Source: Bacillota bacterium
GTDB taxonomy: Bacteria; Bacillota; Clostridia; Lutisporales; Lutisporaceae
NCBI GenBank assembly: GCA_023405875.1
Contig: JAEXXN010000036.1
Coordinates: 1 to 8,836, forward strand
Direction: 5' to 3'
DNA length: 8,836 nucleotides
The translations under genes and the position numbers were made by a program. Below the pieces are notes generated by a model, which was not told the DNA's origin, made no database searches, and worked only from the letters and a program-made list of their open reading frames with translations. Below, in pieces: positions 1 to 5,944 of the stretch (positions are counted from its first letter, which is position 1; every line of letters begins with the position of its first letter).

Positions 1-180
1 GTGGGAATCAACGCTGATCCCAAAACGGAGAAAACGCTATTGTATAAATCCGGACCTGATTTATATGCAGCCAATGGGCTATCCTGGAATAATGATGGCA
101 GCAAGGTTGCCATATCCTATTACATGAATAATGGCACTCTGAATCATTCCGGACAGGTATGCATTTTAACTTTGAAGTAG
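1..180 (+). CDS. C-terminal end of a PD40/TolB-like beta-propeller protein (5' partial)
   Basis: Frame 1 is open from the first base and stops with TAG at 178-180, giving the last 59 residues of a longer protein. The stretch LSWNNDGSKVAIS resembles the PD40/WD40-like blade consensus (roughly W-S-P-D-G-S-K-I-A) found in TolB, DPP-IV and many secreted or lipoprotein beta-propellers. It is followed by a short beta-strand-rich tail ending VCILTLK, which would suit the closing strand of the last blade. The gene probably ends its own transcript, because a strong hairpin with a U-rich tail follows about 75 bases downstream. The overall function cannot be judged, since the N-terminal part lies outside the window. 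No link to the downstream operon is visible. Confidence 0.55.
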   Translation: MGINADPKTEKTLLYKSGPDLYAANGLSWNNDGSKVAISYYMNNGTLNHSGQVCILTLK

Positions 181-226
181 TCAGTCCGGTATATGAAATA
201 TCCCAATGCTGTCCAATAGCCAAAGA

Positions 227-244
227 AGCACCAGGCCTGGTGCT
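227..244. repeat. perfect 18-bp palindrome, possible first of two tandem terminators
   Basis: AGCACCAGGCCTGGTGCT reads the same on both strands. As RNA it would form a 6-7 bp GC-rich stem with a tight loop, followed by the short run CAAUUUU. It lies between the end of the upstream gene and the stronger hairpin at 254-285. It could be an accessory terminator or a protein-binding palindrome. The U-run is too weak to decide. Confidence 0.4.
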
Positions 245-253
245 CAATTTTCC

Positions 254-290
254 AATACCTGTGATTGCAGCAAATCACAGGTATTTCTAT
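254..290 (+). terminator. Rho-independent terminator of the upstream gene
   Basis: AATACCTGTGATT (254-266) pairs perfectly with AATCACAGGTATT (273-285), a 13-bp stem closed by the 6-base loop GCAGCA. The descending arm runs into a U-rich tail (TATTTCTATAT). The ascending arm is preceded by CAATTTTCC, so termination of the opposite strand is also conceivable. It isolates the beta-propeller gene from the operon promoter at 410. Confidence 0.7.
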
Positions 291-356
291 ATCTACCCGG
301 CGCAGGGCCAAAGCCCTTCAGCTCCAATCGTTTCTCAACGGAGACCGGGTATATAT
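289..356 (+). other. possible three-way-junction RNA fold in the intergenic region
   Basis: Outer arms ATAT-c-TACCCGG (289-300) and CCGGGTA-t-ATAT (345-356) pair over 11 bp with one mismatch. Inside are a hairpin AGGGC-CAAA-GCCCT (304-317) and a second, weaker one closed by CTCC/GGAG (322-325 with 340-343). The first outer bases overlap the tail of the preceding terminator, so both folds cannot be complete at once. No promoter directly upstream is evident and no coding sequence is plausible here. It may be chance or a decayed element. Confidence 0.25.
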
Positions 357-409
357 TCACCTCAACCGGCGTAACTTAAATAAGTGTTTATACTATATTC
401 AGATTTTTC

Positions 410-439
410 TTGACTTTCTTTTCTGCATAATTGTATAAT
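410..439 (+). promoter_or_regulatory. sigma-A-type promoter of the catabolic operon
   Basis: TTGACT (410-415) and TATAAT (434-439) are separated by 18 bases, in an AT-rich stretch 66 bases before the first start codon. Transcription would begin near 446-448. That places the palindrome at 456-468 just downstream of the start point, a usual position for repressor roadblock or occlusion. It is the only strong promoter-like sequence seen between 181 and 504. Confidence 0.7.
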
Positions 440-455
440 AACAGTGAGCTACAAA

Positions 456-468
456 ATTGTACTACAAT
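456..468. promoter_or_regulatory. candidate GntR/FCD operator in the operon promoter region
   Basis: ATTGTACTACAAT is a perfect palindrome around a central C (ATTGTA-C-TACAAT). Its core TTGTACTACAA fits the general FadR-subfamily consensus TNGTNNNACNA. It lies about 10-20 bases after the expected transcription start, so binding would block the operon. The GntR/FCD gene at 5945-6586 is the natural candidate ligand. A related palindrome, ATTATAGTATAAT, overlaps the -10 of that gene. Further ATTGT copies occur at 430, 469 and 482. Binding itself is inferred. Confidence 0.55.
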
Positions 469-504
469 ATTGTTGAACATTATTGTATTCGGAAAGGAGC
501 TAAC

Positions 505-1392
505 ATGAAATCTTTAATTGATGGCGCATATGACCTGCATGTCCATTCTGCCCCGGACGTATTACCCAGAAAGATGGACGATCTGGAAATGGCCCGGAGG
601 ATTATCAATGCAGGCATGAAGGGCTACGCAATCAAGTCACATTACTTTGTGACCGCAGAAAGAGCGGCATTGATAAACAAATTGTATCCGGAATGTGATC
701 TTGTAGGGACAATTACCCTCAACAACTCTGTAGGAGGGATCAACCCTGCCGCAGTGGAAATGGCGGCAAGAGCCGGTGCAAAGCTTGTCTGGTTCCCGAC
801 CTGTGACGGAAAATACGAGCAGGCATGTGTTTTTGATGAAACAAATCCCGGCAAGAAGCTTCCTTATTGGGCGCAGATAGTTATTCAAATGAAAAACGAC
901 GGAATCGTTTCCGATCCGATCTCTGTGCTTAATGAAAAAGGAAAGCTTTCAGACAACACCATCCAGGTCCTTGAGATAATCAAAAAATACAATATGATCC
1001 TGGCCACCTCACATCTTTCTCATGAGGAGACCTTTGCCGTTGTAAAAGCAGCCAGGCAGCTTAATATTGAGAAAATAGTAATCACCCATGCGGATTTCCC
1101 GACGACCTTTTATACAATTGAGGAACAGCAGGAGCTGGTATCAATGGGTGCCTTTATCGAACACTGCTACACAACCTGGGCAACAGGAAAAGTACAGTTT
1201 GAAACAGCCCTGGAGCAGATAAAGGCTATCGGCTGCGAGCATGTAATTTTGTCAACAGATCTGGGACAACCTGCTGCCGTTTATCCAGACGAAGGACTGC
1301 TTTTATATGCGAACAGGCTGGTTGAAGCAGGTATTCCTGAGCAGGAAGTCGTTAAAACAACAGTCAGAAATAATCTTATCCTACTTAAATAA
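505..1392 (+). CDS. DUF6282 family protein, amidohydrolase-like (PHP-like) metal-dependent hydrolase
   Basis: First gene of the operon, 295 residues. The ATG at 505 is chosen over an upstream in-frame ATG at 457 because GGAAAGGAG (491-499) sits 5 bases before it, and the upstream start would overlap the operator and lacks a binding site. The N-terminal DLHVHSAPD (residues 10-18) is the HxH metal signature of the DUF6282/amidohydrolase-like fold. Other candidate metal or acid-base residues are K44 and H46 in AIKSH, H170 and H173 in SHLSHEE, H195 in THADF and D252 in STDLGQ, the order expected for a TIM-barrel hydrolase. No signal peptide is seen, so it is probably cytoplasmic. The family has no established reaction that I know. 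The operon suggests it acts before the GalB-like hydratase, perhaps opening a lactone or pyrone as LigI does (a distinct amidohydrolase of similar size). Family call is firm; the reaction is inference. Confidence 0.85.
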   Translation: MKSLIDGAYDLHVHSAPDVLPRKMDDLEMARRIINAGMKGYAIKSHYFVTAERAALINKLYPECDLVGTITLNNSVGGINPAAVEMAARAGAKLVWFPTCDGKYEQACVFDETNPGKKLPYWAQIVIQMKNDGIVSDPISVLNEKGKLSDNTIQVLEIIKKYNMILATSHLSHEETFAVVKAARQLNIEKIVITHADFPTTFYTIEEQQELVSMGAFIEHCYTTWATGKVQFETALEQIKAIGCEHVILSTDLGQPAAVYPDEGLLLYANRLVEAGIPEQEVVKTTVRNNLILLK

Positions 1393-1408
1393 TCAAGAGG
1401 AGGCCATT

Positions 1409-2131
1409 ATGGAAGGAAAGAAAATGCTGGTTTTCAGCGCCCATGCAGCGGACTATGTATGGCGTGCCGGTGGAACAATAGCAAAGTACATCAAAAATGG
1501 AGCGGATGTGACCGTTGTTGTCATGAGCTACGGCATCAGGGGTGAATCCAACGATCTGTGGAAGTCTCCCGACCAGACGGCAGAAAATGTAAAAGCAATC
1601 CGTCATGAAGAGTCCTTTAACGCATCACAGAAGTTAGGCGTCAGAAATATTGAATTCTGGGATTTGGAAGACTATCCCTTCGATGCCGGAAGAGATGTAC
1701 TTGACAGAATAACATATAAAATCAGGGAAGTACGCCCCGATGTCATACTCACTCATGATTTAAAGGATGTCATAAATCCGGATCATGATACAGTCAGGCA
1801 GCTTGTCTTTCAGGCAAGTATAATGTCCAACTCGGCAGGTGTTGTAATCCCCGGCCTGCCGGTTACCAAACAGATGCCGCTGTTCGGCTTTGAGCCGCAC
1901 CAGACAGAGATCAGCGATTTCAAACCGGGTACCTTTATAGATATTACCGAAAGCTATGCTGAAAAGCTTGAAGCAATGAAATGCTTTAAGGCCCAGAGCC
2001 ATCTGATTGAATACTATACGCATCGGGCATTCCTGAGAGGCAACCATGCGAGAAGATTATCCGGTGTCAAAGATTATAAATATGCAGAATGTTTTTCAAA
2101 CTTTTTCCCACGGGTCGCAACTGAATTCTAA
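1409..2131 (+). CDS. PIG-L/LmbE-fold protein, GalB-like 4-oxalomesaconate hydratase
   Basis: 240 residues, starting at ATG 1409 with AGAGGAGG (1396-1403) 5 bases upstream and 16 bases after the previous stop. An in-frame ATG at 1307 lies inside the preceding gene and is rejected. The fold is PIG-L/LmbE, but the usual deacetylase motif PHPDDE is replaced by SAHAADYVWRAGG (residues 10-22). This variant, with RGES (44-47), THDLKD...NPDHD (115-127), FEPHQ (161-165) and EYYT near the C-terminus, matches what I remember of Pseudomonas GalB (SAHSADFVWRAGG, RGES, SHSLKD, FEPHQ, EYYT). GalB adds water to 4-oxalomesaconate to give 4-carboxy-4-hydroxy-2-oxoadipate. H12, D15 and H126 would be the zinc ligands. 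E46 and H164 are candidate acid-base residues by analogy. A generic tool would call it a PIG-L deacetylase. The CHA-aldolase-type gene in the same operon supports the hydratase reading. The exact substrate is unproven. Confidence 0.8.
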   Translation: MEGKKMLVFSAHAADYVWRAGGTIAKYIKNGADVTVVVMSYGIRGESNDLWKSPDQTAENVKAIRHEESFNASQKLGVRNIEFWDLEDYPFDAGRDVLDRITYKIREVRPDVILTHDLKDVINPDHDTVRQLVFQASIMSNSAGVVIPGLPVTKQMPLFGFEPHQTEISDFKPGTFIDITESYAEKLEAMKCFKAQSHLIEYYTHRAFLRGNHARRLSGVKDYKYAECFSNFFPRVATEF

Positions 2132-2182
2132 ACGATTCGCTAAATATTCAAAACAAATGAATAATAAAGGAGAGAAAGAAAA

Positions 2183-3181
2183 ATGAAAAAAATCGCCAGA
2201 CTGATCAGTATCCTTACGATCCTCGCTTTTATACTCAGCGGATGTACAGGGGGTGCAAACACGGCAGACCCGGGAAGTGAGCCGGCTGCCGGAGGCAAAA
2301 AACAGGATCTCATTATGGGAACAGCCGGTACTGCAGGCACTTACTATATAGTCGGTGTCGCAATGGGACAGGTTGTTTCAGAAAAGTCCTCCATCAACAA
2401 CATTGTTGTTCAGTCCTCACTGGGTTCAATGGAGAATATAAACCTTACCAATACAAACGAAATGCAGCTGGGCTTCTCCAATGAAGACGGAATTTACTTC
2501 GCATATAATGCAACCGGCCCCTATGAAAAAACCGGAAAGCAGGACATCTTAGGCGTTATGTCACTGTATCAGAGTGCCGGACAGATGGTTGCAAAAGCAA
2601 ATTCAGGCATCAAGACATATGCGGATCTTAAGGGCAAAAAGGTTTGCCTGGGACCACCAAGCACAACGATCATAGAGATGTCAAAAGCAATACTCAGGAG
2701 CTATGGCATAGATCCTGAAAAGGATATAACCCCTTTCTACCTGTCCTTTGATGAAGGTATCACCAAGGTCGTAGACGGAGAACTGGACGCTACCTTCTAC
2801 GTGGCAGGAACACCGACTGCGGCTCTCATGAATGCTGCATCGACAACTGCCATGACCTTGGTTGATGCAGACCCGGGCATATTGAGCTCCATAGCTGAAA
2901 AGCAGCCTTACTACAAGCCGTATGTTATTCCTGCCGGCACTTATAAAGGTATAGATTATGATGTCAACACACTGAAAATCATGACAACGATTTTCACAAA
3001 TTCAAAGACCTCGGAAGCAGCTATATATGATTTTGTAAAGAACTCCCTTGAAAACATCGACAGCTACAAGAATGCCCATGCGGTTGTTCCGGAAATAACA
3101 CCTGAGACTGCGGCTCAAATGGCTATACCGCTCCATCCGGGAGCAGAAAAGTACTTCAAGGAGATAGGCGCTCTCGAATAA
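2183..3181 (+). CDS. TAXI family TRAP transporter solute-binding lipoprotein
   Basis: 332 residues, ATG 2183 preceded by AAAGGAG (2166-2172). Residues 1-21 form a lipoprotein signal: MKK, a hydrophobic core, then lipobox LSGC with C21 as the lipidated residue. A Gly/Ala/Pro-rich linker follows. The mature protein opens with LIMGTAGTAGTYYIVG, the TAXI hallmark (usually GTGGTGGTYYPVG), then shows the two-lobe binding-protein pattern DLKGKKVCLGPPSTT and DGELDATFYVAGTPTAAL. The typical GSGT phosphate/carboxylate-loop motif is changed to GPPSTT, which may reflect a different ligand. It would be anchored outside the membrane and deliver substrate to the permease encoded 31 bases downstream. TAXI proteins bind carboxylates such as glutamate or 2-oxoglutarate where known, but most are uncharacterised. 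Context predicts a di- or tricarboxylate. Confidence 0.93.
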   Translation: MKKIARLISILTILAFILSGCTGGANTADPGSEPAAGGKKQDLIMGTAGTAGTYYIVGVAMGQVVSEKSSINNIVVQSSLGSMENINLTNTNEMQLGFSNEDGIYFAYNATGPYEKTGKQDILGVMSLYQSAGQMVAKANSGIKTYADLKGKKVCLGPPSTTIIEMSKAILRSYGIDPEKDITPFYLSFDEGITKVVDGELDATFYVAGTPTAALMNAASTTAMTLVDADPGILSSIAEKQPYYKPYVIPAGTYKGIDYDVNTLKIMTTIFTNSKTSEAAIYDFVKNSLENIDSYKNAHAVVPEITPETAAQMAIPLHPGAEKYFKEIGALE

Positions 3182-3212
3182 GTAAGGCTATATCAAATTA
3201 GGGAGGTAAATT

Positions 3213-5090
3213 ATGGGAGGAACTACTTCAACCCTTAACAAACCAGGCAGGTTGACGGATAATATCGCTTTATTCGTAGCAATTTCATTATGCGTATTCC
3301 ACACTTACACAGCATCTATCGGAATTTTGCCGGGATATGCCCTTGCGGCAATCCATTGGGCTTTGGTCGGTACTTATATTATCCTCACCAAACCCCTGAA
3401 GTTTAAAGGCGGCAAGCTTCTGGACATTGTGCTGATGGCTGCAAATATCTATATCAGTATATATCTTCTCAATTTGCAGGAAGAAATGGTTTATAGGTCT
3501 GGAATATATACAGGCTTTGAAGTTTACTTGTCAATCATTGCAATTATATGTGCTCTTGCAATTTCAGGGCGTGTTCTTGAAAAATCCTTGCTGATCCTGG
3601 GTGTTGTATTTATTGCATATGCGCTTTTCGGAAACTATATCGGCGGTATGTTCCATACGGTCAAGTTTTCCTTAAGCCGTATTGCGACTTATTTATACAC
3701 CTCGACGGATGGGCTTTACGGTGAAACCTTACTGGTTTCAGCGAGATTTATCTTCATATTCCTGATTTTCGGTTCTGTTCTCGAGATAACAGGTGCAGGT
3801 CAATTTTTCGTTGACATCGCACTATCCTTTACAGGGAGATTCAGAGGCGGTCCTGCCCAGGCATCCGTTTATGCCAGCATGCTGATGGGAACGATCAGCG
3901 GTTCTGGAGCGGCCAATGTTGCAGCAACGGGACCATTCACGATACCGCTTATGAAGCGGGTAGGTTATAAGCCCGACGACGCAGCGGCTATTGCTTCTGT
4001 TGCAGCCTCCGGCGGACAGGTCATGCCTCCTGTAATGGGTGCGGTGGCATTCCTGATGAGTGAAATCACCGGGATAGAATATGGTAAAATTGCTCTTGCA
4101 GCATTTATACCGGGAGCACTTTACTATATAGCCCTGTCTTTCATCGTATATTTCAGTGCAAGAAAAAACAACATGGAGCTGATCCCAGAGAGTGAGATCA
4201 TGCGCCCATGGGATGTATTCAAGAAGGGCTGGCTGTACCTGGTACCGATTTTCCTGCTGGCTTACCTTCTGCTCAATGGGTATAGCCCCCAGCGTGCTGC
4301 TCTCATTGGTATCATAGTTACTTTGGTTATCGGCTTCTTCCTTAACAGAAAATCCTTAAGCCTGGGGTCCTTTAAAAAAATATGCACCGACTCTGCAAAT
4401 GGGATCAGGAGCATTGCAGCTTCCTGTCTTCTGGCCGGAATCGTCATCGGTGTGCTTAATATAACGGGTTTGGGCATAAAGCTCAGCGGTATAATCGTTA
4501 ACCTTGCAAACGGCAACCTGGTTCTGGGTCTTATTCTTGCCATGTTTGCCAGCCTGATCCTTGGACTCGGATTGCCCACATCGGCATCTTATTTGATCCT
4601 TGCGGTATTGGTAGGACCTGCCTTGACTGATATGGGCGCATCAGTATTGTCGGCACATTTGTTCCTGATATACTTTGCAGCATTGTCCTCCATATCGCCC
4701 CCGGTTGCCATAACAGTGTTTACAGCTTCCGGTATTGCCAATTCCGATAACATGAAGTCAGGATGGCTGGCGATGTTTTACGCACTGGGCGGAATTATCC
4801 TCCCCTTTGCCTTCGTGCTTAACGGCAATTACCTGTTGAGCGGTACAGTTATATCAATTACAGTAACAATCCTGCTTGGCATCCTTGGCTGCATTATACT
4901 CGCGGGTGGAATCATAGGCTGGATAGGTACCAAAATCAATTTGGTGTCCAGGGCTTTATTGCTGGCGTCAGGTACTCTGGTAATGCTTGCAAAGCCTGCG
5001 GAAACATCAATCGGCCTTGTGATCGGAGCTTTGGTCATCGGGTTTGAGCTCATCATAAACAGAAAAAAACACATGACAACAAATATATGA
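3213..5090 (+). CDS. TRAP transporter permease, fused DctQ-DctM (TAXI type)
   Basis: 625 residues, ATG 3213 with GGGAGG (3201-3206) 6 bases before it. The first ~130 residues hold about four membrane segments corresponding to the small DctQ subunit. The rest is the DctM-type large subunit with many helices. Family landmarks are GPFTIPLMKRVGY, the SGGQVMPPVMGAVAFLM loop, GLGLPTSASYLIL and ALSSISPPVAITVFTASGIA. About 80 residues of extra hydrophobic sequence close the protein, comparable to the C-terminal extension of TAXI-type fused permeases. It would use an ion gradient to import the ligand captured by the TAXI lipoprotein. The fused architecture fits the neighbouring TAXI binding protein rather than a DctP system, which has separate Q and M genes. 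No frameshift or truncation is seen. Confidence 0.95.
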   Translation: MGGTTSTLNKPGRLTDNIALFVAISLCVFHTYTASIGILPGYALAAIHWALVGTYIILTKPLKFKGGKLLDIVLMAANIYISIYLLNLQEEMVYRSGIYTGFEVYLSIIAIICALAISGRVLEKSLLILGVVFIAYALFGNYIGGMFHTVKFSLSRIATYLYTSTDGLYGETLLVSARFIFIFLIFGSVLEITGAGQFFVDIALSFTGRFRGGPAQASVYASMLMGTISGSGAANVAATGPFTIPLMKRVGYKPDDAAAIASVAASGGQVMPPVMGAVAFLMSEITGIEYGKIALAAFIPGALYYIALSFIVYFSARKNNMELIPESEIMRPWDVFKKGWLYLVPIFLLAYLLLNGYSPQRAALIGIIVTLVIGFFLNRKSLSLGSFKKICTDSANGIRSIAASCLLAGIVIGVLNITGLGIKLSGIIVNLANGNLVLGLILAMFASLILGLGLPTSASYLILAVLVGPALTDMGASVLSAHLFLIYFAALSSISPPVAITVFTASGIANSDNMKSGWLAMFYALGGIILPFAFVLNGNYLLSGTVISITVTILLGILGCIILAGGIIGWIGTKINLVSRALLLASGTLVMLAKPAETSIGLVIGALVIGFELIINRKKHMTTNI

Positions 5091-5108
5091 TCTTAGGAGA
5101 ATTTTACT

Positions 5109-5783
5109 ATGGCAGGGAAAATAGGCTTTAAAATTAAAAAAGACTTTCAAAGGTCCGACAGGCAGATGCTTGAAAGCTTTAAAAGAATCGGAACCTGCGC
5201 AGTCAGCGATGGACTGAACAGATTCAATACCATGAACCATTCAATCAAACCGATCGTTGATGACGTTGTAATATGCGGAAATGCGCTTACTGTAAAAATA
5301 CGTCCGGGGGATAATCTCATGCTTCACAAAGCCATCGGACTGGCTCAGCCGGGTGATGTCATAATTGTAGATACCTGCGGCTCGGAGACCAACAGTGTCA
5401 TGGGCGAGCTGATGGCTATGGCAGCTTTCAGGAGCGGCGTTGAAGCAATTATAGTCGATGGTGCCATAAGAGATATCCGGGAGCTTAAAGAACAGCGTTT
5501 TCCGGTATTTGCAAAATGTGTCACCCCGGCGGTGGGGGATAAGGATGGCCCGGGTATCATCAATTGCCTTGTATGCTGCGGGAATGTCGCTGTTCAGCCC
5601 GGCGACATAATCCTCGGAGATGCTAACGGAGTGGTGGTCATTCACCAGGATGAAGCGGAGGAAGTGCTTGCCGCTGCTGAAAAGAAACTGGCCGGTGACA
5701 AAAACCGGATGAATGAAATTCTGAATGGAGTCATTACAAAACCGGATATCGATAAAACCTTGAAGGAAAAAGGTGTCATTTAG
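5109..5783 (+). CDS. RraA-like HMG/CHA aldolase (4-carboxy-4-hydroxy-2-oxoadipate aldolase type)
   Basis: 224 residues, ATG 5109 with AGGAG (5095-5099), 18 bases after the permease stop; last gene before a terminator. The RraA fold is shown by GTCAVSDGL (residues 28-36), QPGDVIIVD (80-88), GELMAMAA (99-106), VDGAIRD (116-122) and PVFAK. R121 and D122 occupy the positions that bind substrate pyruvyl and the Mg-bound water in class II HMG/CHA aldolases, and the GEL motif is also present. This favours an aldolase over the RNase E inhibitor RraA, which lacks the full catalytic set. The known family reaction splits CHA to pyruvate and oxaloacetate, or 4-hydroxy-4-methyl-2-oxoglutarate to two pyruvates, and can decarboxylate oxaloacetate. 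CHA is the GalB product, so this would be the next step. GalC, LigK and ProA are functional names for such enzymes. Precise substrate not proven. Confidence 0.85.
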   Translation: MAGKIGFKIKKDFQRSDRQMLESFKRIGTCAVSDGLNRFNTMNHSIKPIVDDVVICGNALTVKIRPGDNLMLHKAIGLAQPGDVIIVDTCGSETNSVMGELMAMAAFRSGVEAIIVDGAIRDIRELKEQRFPVFAKCVTPAVGDKDGPGIINCLVCCGNVAVQPGDIILGDANGVVVIHQDEAEEVLAAAEKKLAGDKNRMNEILNGVITKPDIDKTLKEKGVI

Positions 5784-5798
5784 CTTTAACCTTCCCTT

Positions 5799-5855
5799 TG
5801 AAACCGTCCGGATGTGGCTGTTCAGGACACATAGGGCGGTTTCATACAGTTTATT
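5799..5855 (+). terminator. probable terminator at the end of the five-gene operon
   Basis: TGAAACCGTCC (5799-5809) pairs with GGGCGGTTTCA (5834-5844) over 11 bp including one G-U. The enclosed segment can extend the hairpin with ATGTG/CACAT (5812-5816 with 5828-5832). The tail TACAGTTTATTTGT is U-rich but interrupted, so termination may be partial and some read-through into the regulator gene is possible. Confidence 0.55.
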
Positions 5856-5885
5856 TGTATCTGGCATATTGAATAAATGCTTATA

Positions 5886-5914
5886 TTTTGGTAAATTGGA
5901 TATTATAGTATAAT
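5886..5914 (+). promoter_or_regulatory. promoter of the GntR/FCD regulator gene
   Basis: A perfect -10, TATAAT (5909-5914), lies 17 bases after a weak -35, TTTTGG (5886-5891). The start point would be near 5921. That would put GGAGA (5921-5925) at the extreme 5' end of the message, where it could hardly serve as a ribosome site. A weak -35 suits a low-level regulator gene. Confidence 0.5.
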
Positions 5915-5915
5915 A
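5901..5915. promoter_or_regulatory. candidate autoregulatory operator overlapping the -10
   Basis: TATTATAGTATAATA is a perfect palindrome around a central G and contains the whole -10 box. Its inner 13 bases, ATTATA-G-TATAAT, match the operon palindrome ATTGTA-C-TACAAT at all but the two symmetric fourth positions and the centre. This suggests one protein with half-site ATTRTA binds both. AT-rich promoters make palindromes of this kind fairly easily, so the resemblance needs a binding test. Confidence 0.45.
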
Positions 5916-5932
5916 AATTTGGAGAAGATTGA

Positions 5933-5939
5933 GAGGTGA
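5933..5939 (+). promoter_or_regulatory. ribosome binding site that selects a TTG start
   Basis: GAGGTGA (5933-5939) matches seven consecutive bases of the anti-SD complement and lies 5 bases before TTG 5945. The in-frame GTG at 5936 is embedded in this very sequence, so it is unlikely to be the start. Confidence 0.55.
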
Positions 5940-5944
5940 ACTCA

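Noticed and set aside
159..374. 71-codon + strand frame in the intergenic region
   Set aside because: It has no ribosome site, spans the 254-290 terminator hairpin and the palindrome at 227-244, and resembles no protein family.
457..504. Upstream ATG giving 16 extra residues on the DUF6282 protein
   Set aside because: It overlaps the operator-like palindrome, lacks a ribosome site, and the conserved part begins just after ATG 505, which has a strong site.
181..504. CRISPR array or insertion-sequence ends
   Set aside because: No regularly spaced identical repeats, target-site duplications or transposase fragments were seen. The inverted repeats are better explained as terminator, fold and operator.
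2145..2163. Small inverted repeat TATTCA-N7-TGAATA between the GalB-like and TAXI genes
   Set aside because: The stem is only 6 bp and AT-only, with no U-tract suited to termination. It overlaps the start of the ribosome-site region, and chance is the simplest explanation.
5109..5783. RraA, inhibitor of RNase E
   Set aside because: The family name is shared, but the GEL motif and R121-D122 fit the aldolase branch, and the gene sits in a catabolic operon with a transporter.
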